A stretch of 64,000 bases of DNA from Theodoxus fluviatilis (lineage: Eukaryota > Mollusca > Gastropoda > Cycloneritida > Neritidae). A program made the translations under genes and the position numbers. Of this stretch, positions 36,079-49,656 are shown piece by piece. The notes under the pieces were generated by a model. The model ran no database searches, had not been told where the DNA came from, and saw nothing but the letters and a program-made list of their open reading frames with translations. How positions within the stretch are numbered: the stretch's first letter is position 1; the number at the start of each line of letters is the position of its first letter. The DNA lies in NCBI GenBank assembly GCA_034096865.1, contig JAWQFJ010001802.1, positions 1-64,000 on the forward strand, given 5' to 3'.

Positions 36079-39000
36079 AATTATACATGTACCTAGAAAA
36101 CCATCAGAACATAATCATTCTGTAGCTTGAGCAGACCTGCTGACATAACTAAAGAAGTGCATCCAATGAATGCACCAATACCATCCCTTCAAACACTTAC
36201 CTTTTTCTTCTTGTTGATGTCTTTGATGACTTCTGTCACAGCAGCCTCAGCTTTCTCCAAGACAGACTTCAGCTCAGCCAGCTTCTCCCCGACAGGACGT
36301 GGGGTCATTTCAGGCAGACCACCCACTGTCGTGGAGTCAGCATACACCGCTTCCTCACAAACTTTCAGGTCTCGATCCCTGCAGTCAGACAATGGGAATC
36401 ACTTGAACAATGGTTGCAAGAGAACCTACAGGAGGCAGACTTTAAATAGGATAATCTTGAAGGGAAAGAGATCCATTCAGTTAGTGTCATGGCCCTTCAA
36501 AGACCCTGAAATACATGGTGAGAAATGCTCTTAGGGGTGTAAACTAATCTATCGAGTTGTAATCTTTCCTCCCAGTCCGAGAGTTTACCCTCACTTTCTT
36601 CCAAAACGATGCAGCAAGTCTAATCAAGTTAATGACTAAACAAGCAAATTCTATTCCTTCCTGACACATTCTCCCATCACCGTATTGACTGTAGACCAGG
36701 TAAGAGAACATGTCAACCAATCCACTAAGATGCCACACTACACAACAGCAGTACTGCTCTCACAACGATATAAAATGCCAATGCTATACACTTTTGTTTG
36801 ATAGTCTTGCATTGCACAAGCCAAACAGCAGCCAGGTCAATTGATGCCAAAAATGACAAGTTGATGGACAAACAGATGGGCAGTGACAGATATGCAGACA
36901 TGCACACACACACACAGACACATGCAAACACACACAGGAATATGGGGGGGGTGGCTTGCAGGTGCAAATGTGCATACACCACACACACCCCCCCCCCCGC
37001 ACACACACACATGCACACACACACATGCACCCACACAACATGCACACACACACCACACACACAACATGCACACACACACACATATATACTTGCACACAAC
37101 ACGCACACACCACACGCAGACATACAGCTGGGAGAGCTTGTCGTTGTTGGAGGACAGTGCCGACTGGAGACGAGACATGGAGGCCTGGCAGCTCTGCTGT
37201 AGATGGGCAGCGCCAGACACCAGGTCGCCGTAGGCCAGGAACAGGCGGTGTCGATCCTCGCTCCCTGGCTCCACTGAAAGGCACAGCAACTTGTGTGGTC
37301 AGGTCACTCACAATTCTGCACATTTTACATGTGTGGTGTGTTTTTCTTCCCTTGCATGTACATGAATAAAGGTGACAGCAGCTCAATTAAGTTGAAGTAA
37401 AGGATGTGCTTTCCCTTCAAAACTGTGTCATGCACAGTGCAAGTTCAAGTGGAGGTAAACTGCAAATGTATGCATTTGTGGGTGAAGCATGTAAGCTTTT
37501 AGGATCATGCAACTACATACATATACATGAGTGTACATACAGGCATGTGTATGCATATTGCCGTTAGGGTCTTTGAATATTGCATTAAATCTTGAGTTCC
37601 TAGCACAGAACTAAAACCCTTTGCATTACATTTTTATATTCATGTGTCTTATCAACATCCTTCCATTAGCTCATCTAACACAAGAATTTATATTCCCAAA
37701 GTACACACTGCTGTTTGTTTTTTTGTGAGCGGTGCGCTTCCCCTAGAAGGATCTGCATGCAGGCAGTCCAAGCACTCACACAGCATCTCGTGGAGTCTGG
37801 CGGTGGACTTGTTGCGAGTGTCGACGGTGCTGCGCTGGTACCGGGACAGACTGAATGCTGGGTTATCCATTGTGTGCTGTAAATGCCACAGACACTGAAG
37901 TTTGTCACAGACTTATGGCAAACAATACTTTCCATGTAACAGTTTAGGTAGGAATACAGCGGACAAAGTTTCAGCACAATGTCTTGATTTCGAGTGAACT
38001 GTATCATAAACAAACAGAACCATTTCTATTATCTGCTGATGGTAGATAATTTGTACTTGTAGTGAATGATACACTCATGATTTATTCATATTTACTCCTT
38101 CTAAATGTGTTACAAGGAAAGCATAAAATCTCATTACAGCAATTACTACCTGAACTGTTACTGTCATTACCGATGCCGTATATCAACAACAACAAAAGTT
38201 TGTCTTCAACTGACAACAACTATATCTTTGATTCCAACAACACATACATCATCACAGCCTCTGTCATAAGCAGGTGACTCCAAGGCTACATTATCAGTGC
38301 CACTCCTACTTCACAACCACCACCACACTGGGACCACCCACCACCACCACACTGGGGCTACCCACCACCACCACACTGGGGACACCCAACACCACCACAC
38401 TGGGGCCACCCACCACCACCACACTGGGACCACCCACCACCACCACACTGGGGACACCCACCACCACCACACTGGGGACACCCACCACCACCACACTGGG
38501 GCCACCCACCACCACCACACTGGGGACACCCACCACCACCACACTGGGGACACCCACCACCACTACACTATGGCCACCCACCACCACCACACTATGGCCA
38601 CCCACCACCACCACACTGGGGCCACCCACCACCACCACACTGGGGCCACCCACCACCACCACACTGGGACCACCCACCACCACCACACTGGGGCCACCCA
38701 CCACCACCACACTGGGGACACCCACCACCACCACACTGGGGACACCCACCACCACCACACTGGGGCCACCCACCACCACCACACTGGGGCCACCCACCAC
38801 CACCACACTGGGGCCACCCACCACCACCACACTGGGGACACCCACCACCACCACACTGGGGCCACCCACCACCACCACACTGGGGACACCCACCACCACC
38901 ACACTGGGGACACCCACCACCACCACACTGGGGACACCCACCACCACCACACTGGGGCCACCCACCACCACCACACTATGGCCACCCACCACCACCACAC

Positions 39001-42000
39001 TGGGGCCACCCACCACCACCACACTGGGGACACCCACCACCACCACACTGGGGACACCCACCACCACCACACTGGGACCACCCACCACCACCACACTGGG
39101 ACCACCCACCACCACCACACTGGGGACACCCACCACCACCACACTGGGGACACCCACCACCACCACACTATGGCCACCCACCACCACCACACTGGGGACA
39201 CCCACCACCACCACACTGGGGACACCCACCACCACCACACTGGGGACACCCACCACCACCACACTGGGGACACCCACCACCAACACACTGGGGACACCCA
39301 CCACCACCACACTGGGGACACCCACCACCACCACACTGGGACCACCCACCACCACCACACTGGGGACACCCACCACCACCACACTGGGGACACCCACCAC
39401 CAACACACTGGGGCCACCCACCACCACCACACTGGGGACACCCACCACCACCACACTATGGCCACCCACCACCACCACACTGGGGACACCCACCACCACC
39501 ACACTGGGGACACCCACCACCACCACACTGGGACCACCCACCACCACCACACTGGGGACACCCACCACCACCACACTGGGGACACCCACCACCACCACAC
39601 TGGGGACACCCACCACCACCACACTATGGCCACTTACCACCACCACACTGGGGACACCCACCACCACCACACTGGGACCACCCACCACCACCACACTGGG
39701 GACACCCACCACCACCACACTGGGACCACCCACCACCACCACACTGGGGACACCCACCACCACCACACTGGGGCACACCCACCACCAACACACTGGGGCC
39801 ACCCACCACCACCACACTGGGGACACCCACCACCAACACACTGGGGCCACCCACCACCACCACACTGGGGACACCCACCACCACCACACTATGGCCACCC
39901 ACCACCACCACACTGGGGACACCCACCACCACCACACTGGGGACACCCACCACCACCACACTGGGGACACCCACCACCACCACACTGGGGACACCCACCA
40001 CCACCACACTGGGGACACCCACCACCAACACACTGGGGCCACCCACCACCACCACACTGGGGACACCCACCACCACCACACTATGGCCACCCACCACCAC
40101 CACACTGGGGACACCCACCACCACCACACTGGGGACACCCACCACCACCACACTGGGACCACCCACCACCACCACACTGGGGACACCCACCACCACCACA
40201 CTGGGGACACCCACCACCACCACACTGGGGACACCCACCACCACCACACTGGGGCCACCCACCACCACCACACTGGGGACACCCACCACCACCACACTAT
40301 GGCCACCCACCACCACCACTCTGGGGACACGCACCACCACCACACTATGGCCACCCACCACCACCACACTGGGGCCACCCACCACCACCACACTGGGGAC
40401 ACCCACCACCACCACACTGGGACCACCCACCACCACCACACTGGGGACACCCACCACCACCACACTGGGGACACCCACCACCAACACACTGGGACCACCC
40501 ACCATCACCACACTGGGGCCACCCACCACCACCACACTGGGGACACCCACCACCACCACACTGGGGCCACCCACCACCACCACACTGGGGACACCCACCA
40601 CCACCACACTGGGGCCACCCACCACCACCACCTGGGGCCACCCACCACCACCACACTGGGGACACCCACCATGCGGAGGTTCCAGCTGGCGCCAAGTTCC
40701 TGCAGGTGCAAGGTCAGCGCTGACAGCAGGCGGTGCATCTCACGGTGACCCCTGGCCTCAACCTCGTATGCCATGGTCAGAAACTCGTTCCTCGCCCTCT
40801 GGCTCACCAGCTGCTGTATCACCTGCAGACAGAGACTGTAATCTTGAGACGGTGCAGACTGTACAGTCATCATTGGGCAGCCTGACTTTGCTGTGGCTGA
40901 CTGTTGAATTGGGCAAATATTGGACTGCATGCCATTCCATTCTCATGCAAATACTGGCAAGCTGCTCTTTGAAAATTGTGGGTCAAGGTCTCTGTGTAGG
41001 TGTACTGTTGGGCTTCCAAACTGTATACTTTGAAATAAGTAATGAATGAATTTGTATTGCTGAATACTAAAAGGAAAAAAATTGCCAACTGGTCAACTTA
41101 CAGAACACTTATTACAACAATCAACAAAGTTATTATATGATGGCAAGTGGGAGTGAACACACATGATACAATGCTGTTGTAGCCTTGAATGCATGCGAGC
41201 TGCTTACTAAATATCTGCAATTTGGAAGACAGGAGATTCTACCCCGAGGATGAGAAACCCATGGAATGAATAAATTTAACATGATTATGAAGAAACAAAT
41301 ATGAAACAGTAATTTGAGAGAGAGAATGGAACTGAAGCATTTCTAATACAGGTTGGAAGCAAGGATTCATCAAATCCAAGATTCACATTTTACTAGAAGG
41401 CAAGTCACTGCAAAAAAAAAAGCAAGGAACAAGAGTTCATGGTTACAGCACCGCATGAGTCAGCGAGTCTGCCAGTACTGGGGCTTAAAGCCAGACAGGA
41501 AGGGCACTGACTGGCTGTGGCCAACTGCACTGCGTCAAGCAGGCATACAGGTTGCTTGGGACTGCTCAAGCCAGCCCTCTGAAAGCAGATCCTGAGAGCT
41601 CTTCAGCCACTGAAGAGCAGATGAGTTCATGGCCATGAAGATACTGAGCATTGACCAAGTTACCCAGAATGAGCACGGCAGATGCAAGACTGCTTGCTGA
41701 CTGCTTTGGACCCACGTTTACCTGGTCCTGGTTGGAGGTGAAGTAGTCCTGGCGGATGAGCTTGAGACTGTAGTCGCCCGTCAGGACACGAGTGGTCTGC
41801 AGGCTGCCTGCCTTCTGCAGCAGTCCCCGCAGCTGTCCCTCCACCAGCGTCTGGATGTCTCGTCTCACCTCGCCCAGTCCCCGCTCCCGCTCCAGGAGCT
41901 GCTGTCTGCCATGAACACACACAGTAGGACAGGAACTACTCATCAGTTGGACATTGATCTCAGCCTTAAAGAGGTCACACGGTCCAACAGTCATCACAGT

Positions 42001-43056
42001 TGCAAGGGTCCTTGTCAGGCACATTCAGTCCTGACCATCTTGCACACAGATGCTAATGACCCATCTTTCCCAACCACTCCTTCCCACCCAGGAAAGTTGT
42101 GTGCTGCCTCTGCAAATTTCCTTTTCAGTCCTGACCATCTTGCACACAGATGCTGATGACCCATCTTTCCCAACCACTCCTTCGAACCCTGGAAAGTTGT
42201 GTGCTGCCTCTGCAAATTTCCTTTTCGGTCCTGACAATCTTGCACACAGATGCTGATGACCCATCTTTCCCAACCACTCCTTCCCAACCAGGATAGTAGT
42301 GTGCTGCCTCTGCAAATTTCCTTTTCAGTCCTGACCATCTTGCACACAGATTCTGATGACCCATCTTTCCCAACCACTCCTTCCCAACCAGGATAGTAGT
42401 GTGCTGCCTCTGCAAATTTCCTTTTCAGTCCTGACCATCTTGCACACAGATGCTGATGACCCATCTTTCCCAACCACTCCTTCCCAACCAGGATAGTAGT
42501 GTGCTGCCTCTGCAAATTTCCTTTTCAGTCTCATTATTGTAAAATTACTGACCATTGTGGGGAAAGTAAGACCTTGAATTCCACAAGGTCATCACTTGCC
42601 TGGTAAATGTATGATTCAAAGAAGGACGATGGGAGAAGCCCAGTTGAAGCTTGAAGACTGCTACTTCAGTTTCCAGATAGATCAGTAGACACATCTTATA
42701 GTACTTTGCAGTCATCCATTTGCAGTAACTGCAAGGTCTTAAGAAAATCAGACCTTCCATGGAAGCCTAGCTCATGCACTCACCTCAGTGCTGTGATATC
42801 AGCGCAGAACTCCCCACTCTGCACGCGGTAGGTGATGTCATCCATCTGTTTGAGGGCACTCTCTACTCGCTTCTCACTCACAAGAGCGTTGATCCTCTCT
42901 GATTCACTGCGAGGGTAGCTGCAAAGAGGACAGCCCTATTGTAACACCTTTCTGTAGGGTGGCTCTGCCGATTAAATTCTGTTGCTCTTATAGAGCTGAA
43001 CTTTTTTTTCCTCACTGCTATTTCTGCTATGGAGGGAGGGAGGGAGGGGAGCGGGG

Positions 43057-43145
<89 letters not shown>

Positions 43146-45575
43146 CTCAGTAGCAAATATTTATTTTTACCATAATATTCTAATCCATTTCACATTATAT
43201 TGACATTTTTCAAACTTACTTAACTTTCTTTCACTAGGGTTAGAAGAAAAAAATCTTTCTGTAAAATCAGTCAAACAGTAAAGCTTCATCACAAGTACAG
43301 TAAACATTCAAGATTGAAAAGTGGGGACAACATGGAGCTTGTTTCATAGGCAAGGTACATGCCTTGAGGGCTAGCCGAGGGCAAGCAAGATGTCTAATCA
43401 TCAACTGGAAAGGCGGAATCTGAGTGAACATGGCAGCGTCCTGGCGTGCGAGTTGGAAAAGAGGATGCTGATATATTGATGATGCAGACATCACAGCACT
43501 TTTTCACTTGATAGAACATACCATGGTGACATCTCGAATGGCAAAGGAACTTTTTTAATGAAAAGAAAGCAACCTGGGTTCAATTGTAGACAATTTTGTC
43601 GAAAACGTGCCTCGATAAATGTCGATCAATTCAAGGGACATAATCCAGAGAGTGCACATGTACTGTTTCTTACCTGCAAACGATAAAATAAATGTTGACA
43701 GTGTTGGTCCAGAAATAACCTACACACATACTCCTCAAAATATATAAATGAATACTCGAACAGTAAATACTTTCCTGCATGTACACTTTTTCATTCTTGG
43801 ACAGTGAGAAGCACATTACAGGCACTGCCGTCTATCGGCGACAACCCAATTGGCACGGTCTCCGCCATTTTGGTTCATCCGGGCCTCTACAGCAAGATAC
43901 AGCGAGGTACCTCTGGAAGTACCTCTGCTACCCTCCTTCATGGGGAGTGCCTTCTTGTGAGCAAGAAGCTGTAGGCCACACCTAGTCCTTGAGTTTCCTG
44001 CCAGGTTCCTTGACTCAGAAATGCGCTCCTTGACTCAGACGCGCTCCTTGTCTGGCCCATGCAGTCTCCAAAAGACACACCCATTTTTTCCTTCATTTTT
44101 GGAGCTCTGCTTCCAAGTTCCTTTCACCATGTAGCAATGCCATCCACCTGTCTTTGACTAAGTCCCTTTCACCAAAAGGAGGTGCCACTCACCCGTCTTT
44201 GAGTCTGGTCAGTTCTTGGCAGTCTTCCAGCACCACTTCCTGTCGCTCCCCCTGCACCAACAGCGTCTCAGGACGGCTCACCTCCAGAATCGCGTAGCGT
44301 GAGCCCTCACTTTGCCCTGCCATCTCCGCTATCCCCTGTGCAACATGGAATGGCTATGATGCACTACTCCTTCTGATGAAAACGTACTAATCATTTAAGT
44401 TTTGAGTTCATAACATAATGCTCCTGTGGATAATCAGTGTTGGTCTATCTCACACATATTTTTATTTGGATTATTACAGAGTAAGTTTGATTTCATTAGA
44501 GAAACATGTGCACTCTTAGGCATCATGAATGTCAATTAAGATCCATCAAAAAGAAAATCTAACAGAGCACATACTTTTTTACAGATATCCCATACATTTT
44601 CCTACAGCATAACATTAAACAAGAAGGGCAAAGCCCATACGACTCACATGCTTGACCTTGACCTTTATATGACCTTGACCTTCAGGTGACCTTCAAGGTC
44701 AAGGTCAAACAACTAAACCTACCAATGACATCATACACAAAGAAATGCCTTACACATTTTTCCTACCAAAATACATGTGACCTTGACCCAAGGTCAAGGT
44801 CATCCAAGGTCATGCAACACAAAGCTGTTAATTCAAGACATAGGAAGCACAATGGTGCTTATTGGCACTTTCTACCATGAGATATAGTCACTTTTAGTGG
44901 TTCACTACCCCATTTTGGTCACATTTCATAAGGGTCAAAGTGACCTTGACCTTGATGATATGTGACCAAATGTGTCTCATGATGAAAGTATAACATGTGC
45001 CCCACATGATTATTAAGTTTGAAACAGTTATCTTCCATAGTTCAGGGTCAAGGTCACTTCAAAATATGTATACAATCCAACTTTGAAGAGCTCCTGTGAC
45101 CTTGACCTTGAAGCAAGGTCAACCAAACTGGTATCAAAAGATAGGGCTTGCTTTGACCTATATACCACTTGTAGCTAAGGTCGCCATTCTCAATAACGTG
45201 GGAGAAAATTGGGAAAATGTGAAAAATGACTGTTTTTGAGACCACATTTATGGCTCCTGTGACCTTGACCTTGAAGCAAGATGAAGTCACTATGTATGTT
45301 TTTTGAGGCCTTGTCATCATACACCATCATGCCACATTTGGTGTTGATAGACTTAATAGTCTCCGAGAAAAATCCAACGTTTAAGGTTTTTACGCCCGGA
45401 CGGACGGACGCCCGGACGGACGACACGGCTCAGTACATAGACTCACTTTTGCTTCGCATGTGAGTCAAAAAACACACAACAAAACAGCATCATCTTCTCT
45501 TAAATTTGGCACTACAAATTCAGGAACATATAAATGTTATCCTAAATGTGTGTGAGGGGGAGTAAGTAAGTGTGG

Positions 45576-45651
<76 letters not shown>

Positions 45652-46166
45652 ACATGCATGTCCATCTTCCCTTAGGAGATCTGCAGAAATTGTGATGAAG
45701 GAATGTTGTAAGGCTGAGACAGACCTCAGAATCTGAACTGCCAGAGCACAAAGAGAGGCAGGCCATGCTACCTGAAAGAACTGCTTCTTGGTGAAGGCTG
45801 TGACTTCCCTGGAGAAGGCATCCTCTGCATGATGGTAGTCCTCCAGGGGCAGCTGGGACAGGAAGAGGGGGGGCCGCTCCTCCCTGCCCCCCGGCTCTGC
45901 ATACAGGGAGTGGACCTGTCCCACACACTGACGCAGCCCCTCCAGGCTCTCCATCGTCTGCAGCAAGGCAAGGCAGTGCGTAAGGAAAGGAGAGGCAATG
46001 TCTTACAGGGCTGATCTTCACTCTCTCTTCTTTTTTTCTCTCTTTCAGAGTGGTGGGAAAAAAATTGCAAGCACACAAAGTACATGGCGGCACTATCTCT
46101 AACACATGTGCGTGTTCACACACACACACAAGTGCACAAGCGAGTGCTAATACACACCCATACATG

Positions 46167-46204
<38 letters not shown>

Positions 46205-49200
46205 CACACACACACACACACACAACCACAAAAACACACACCACAAATAGGGACTTTTGAATTCAGGTAAGACACCCAGTGCCTATACCTGACTGTTCAG
46301 TGAGTGACACTGGTCCAGAGATTTTCGAAGCTGCTTCTTGGCATTGGTCTCTGCCAGGGCAAACTTGGCTGTTCTGTGTCGGACTGTAGCCAAGTGAACA
46401 CTGAAATGAAAAGCAGGGCATACAATGAAACTTGACAATGACTCACTTTGAACAGAGACTGGCATTTCAAATAGTGTTTAACGTGATGTGTATCCCTTTT
46501 TTGTGTCAGACACATGAAATGAACATAAATGACAAAACTAAAAGGCTAAAGCTTAATCTATTACAAGAAATGGTATCCACCAAATTTGAACAGGAAAATA
46601 TTACTGCAAAATGATTAATAGCTTATATGTTTAGAAACAGAATGCAAAGCATTCATAACATTTAATGTGAAATTACATAGTGGTTTCAGCTCAAGGCAAA
46701 ATGCAGGCATGATGAGAGACGACTTCTCACTTGAGCTTGTTTCTCTGGTGAAGTAGCACCTGCTTTCGCATCTTGTACGTTTCCACATCTTCACCCAGCT
46801 CTGTCACTTGCTCCCTGCAACACAAATCCACAGTATACATACCGACACACAGGATGAATAAAAATTATCTTCTACTCAATTGATGCTTAACTTGATTTTT
46901 ATTATTTTTGTTGGAACATTACCTGCATTTTAACGTATAATATCCAGTAACTCATCATCATGGCTTTGCTTCGTTTAAGAAGATCTGGAAGGTAATGGTC
47001 CACATCCTTTGCAGGCCCGCTCATGACTAAGAAGTCCGATGCGGGATCTGCAGGTCCGATCGCAATTGCTGCAGGGGAAGGTCTGGTCGGTCGCAGCTGC
47101 CTCATTCTTTCTCCTATTTCGCTTTTTTTTAATGGAAGCCCTATTGGGTGTTCTCGAAGGAGGCGACGGCCCTGCTTACGACAAGCGGCCAGGTGTCACG
47201 ATCTGCAGCAAGTGTTGACCAACGACCATGGTCTATGTAGCAAGCATTGAGAGACTTCCTGAGGCAGTCTTTGTAGGGTTTCTTTGGTCCCCCTCTGTCA
47301 CGTTGGCCAGTGGAGAGTTCGCCATACATAGTGACCAGTGACACTATGCTCCACCCAAATAGCATTCCTAATCCTATATTGCCCCTGGTTGCTCAGTGAA
47401 GGTGTGTGCTAGCTCCACAGAGTTTTGGGTTGCTTTTTTAATAACTCAAATTCATCTAAATTTAGCAACCATGTGACATCCCCATAGCAGTTACTTGACT
47501 GCTAAATTTAGAACAATGAGTCAGAGGATGGAAATGCTGGAGGAAGCAGCTGGGGCTTAGCTGGCAGCTACCTTGGTACAGGAATGGCAGCAAGGGGCAG
47601 AGAAAGTTACTATACATGTAGTATTGCACATTAGTCATAAAAAAAAGTTGTGGTCAAGGTAACCTGACCAACCCTTTTTCCCCCTGCTGACCCTAAACTT
47701 TTTTTATTGATTGTGGAAAAAAGAAGAAAAAGAAAGAAAAAGAAAAGAGAAATCAGTGGTAAACAACAAACTGCATGTTGTCCTATTTTCCTTCCCCTAT
47801 GAGCACTTGGGAAATTCACTATTTAAGTTTTTTTTAAAGAAGCGTTTTCAGCATGAGATAAATTTAGATTTATGTTCAATTTCAATTTGGCCTAAAAAAA
47901 CACACACACAAAACCCCAAGCCAATCTGTATACTGACCTTTCTCTTTGGTGTGGCCATATTACCATAACCACATGCCAACGCAAAACAAAAATATTTACA
48001 GGAACTTCCCTTCCCTTCCCTCTTGTCTAAAACATAACAGCAACCATTTTCTTGTTGGCCTTATTAAGGCTTATATATATATATATATATATAGAATCAT
48101 AGCCTATCAGTCCCTCTAGGTTAAGTAAGGAAACAGCACAACTGTCACCTTCAACAGGTTTGAGTAAGCACAAGTCAAGCCATGACTTCCCTAGTTATTC
48201 TTCTCTTATGCATTGCCTATGGACATGCAGTGGGTCAATTCTTACCCCCACACCACAGGGGGAGTTTGTTGATCTAAAACTTTAGGGCTACTGACAGCCT
48301 CACATGCCTTGTGGAGTTGACAAAACTGATCTGTGATGATACGGAGAAATTGCTTATTGCCTTTGCTGAGCAACAGTGTATACAGCAAAGCTGACGTCGA
48401 GAGTACAAACTTATGCAAATACCCAGGCTCCCACACGCAGTGCCCTTTAACAAATAAACTTACTTGAGGTCATCAAACTGGTGACGCATGCTTCCTCTGC
48501 ACGAAACTAAAGTTTTTAATCTGCTTTCTTGGACAGACATGCATTCCAGTCAAAGTACCACCTCATCACAGAATTTGGAGAAGTTTCCGAAATTCTGCCC
48601 CAACAAAAAGATCATTTTACCGAAGAGCCTGAAAAAATCATCTTGATTTTAAGGATAGCAATGCTTATTATTTCAAAACACATAAGCTATAGTAAGTCTG
48701 GTCAATCTGGCTGTGTTGTCTCTCTCTCTCTCTCTCTCTCTCCTCTCTCCTCTCTCCGACTCTCTCTCTCTCTCTCTCTCTCTGCCTAATCTTTGCCCAT
48801 GTTCAAAGACAAAATTCGCACTATTCTCAGGCATCATCCTATGACATAGTTTTCCACGCTTTCATCTAATGTCTAGACAGTGGAACGACTAAGTGTGTAT
48901 CCTATATTGTCCAATTTTCACATATGCTTACTTCAGGCCACCCCTGGCAGAACTATTGGAGGGGTTCCTGCTGATTAGGGGTGGGGGAGTAGGGGAGGGA
49001 GTGTACATCAAGAGGCTTTGGTCTAATAGTAATAATAAAAATAATAATAACAATACAGTTGATTTATACAGCGCATTTTCATATACATGCTCAAAGCGCT
49101 TTACAGGCATGAAATACATGAAACATCAATAATGCCAAACACAAGTAAAGCAAAGTCAAGCACAGTACACATACAATGCATAAGCACACAAGTAGACATG

Positions 49201-49598
49201 TATGTTTTTTTTAACATTTGGATGTTTAGAAAATTGTTTTTTATTGAAACGTCATTGCAGTTACGTCAAGTTCCATATATTTGAATTTTGCTTCTCTGGT
49301 ACACTATGTACTGATTTTAGTATGTTTAAGAAATTGTACATGTATAATTCTTGCGATAATTAGACTGACTCTCTCTCTCTCCCCTACCCTCTCTCTCTCC
49401 CCCCCCCCTTCCCCCTCTCTTACTCTCATTATCTCTTTCCTTCCTTCCCCTTCCCCCATCTCCCCCCCCCCCCCCCCCCCCCCACCTCTCTCTCTCTCTC
49501 TTACCACCTTTGAATATTTTGCCTCAAGGGCTGAATGTAAGAAAGGCACTAAGTACTGCCTAATTCACTACCCTTGTAAAATAAAGTTTGTTCAATCT

Positions 49599-49656
<58 letters not shown>

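Noticed and set aside
37770..37785. HAUS3 donor placed at ATGCT|gtgtgag
   Set aside because: That position breaks frame with the next exon; ATGCTGT|gtgagt restores MLLEPG and is the consensus donor.
38274..40748. Plus- and minus-strand ORFs over 700 codons ([24 protein letters not shown])
   Set aside because: 24-bp minisatellite inside a HAUS3 intron; the frame switches at a 1-bp slip near 39775, as expected for non-coding repeats.
41353..41595. 80-codon plus-strand ORF in a HAUS3 intron
   Set aside because: No recognisable product, antisense to the gene, poly-A interrupted; treated as chance.
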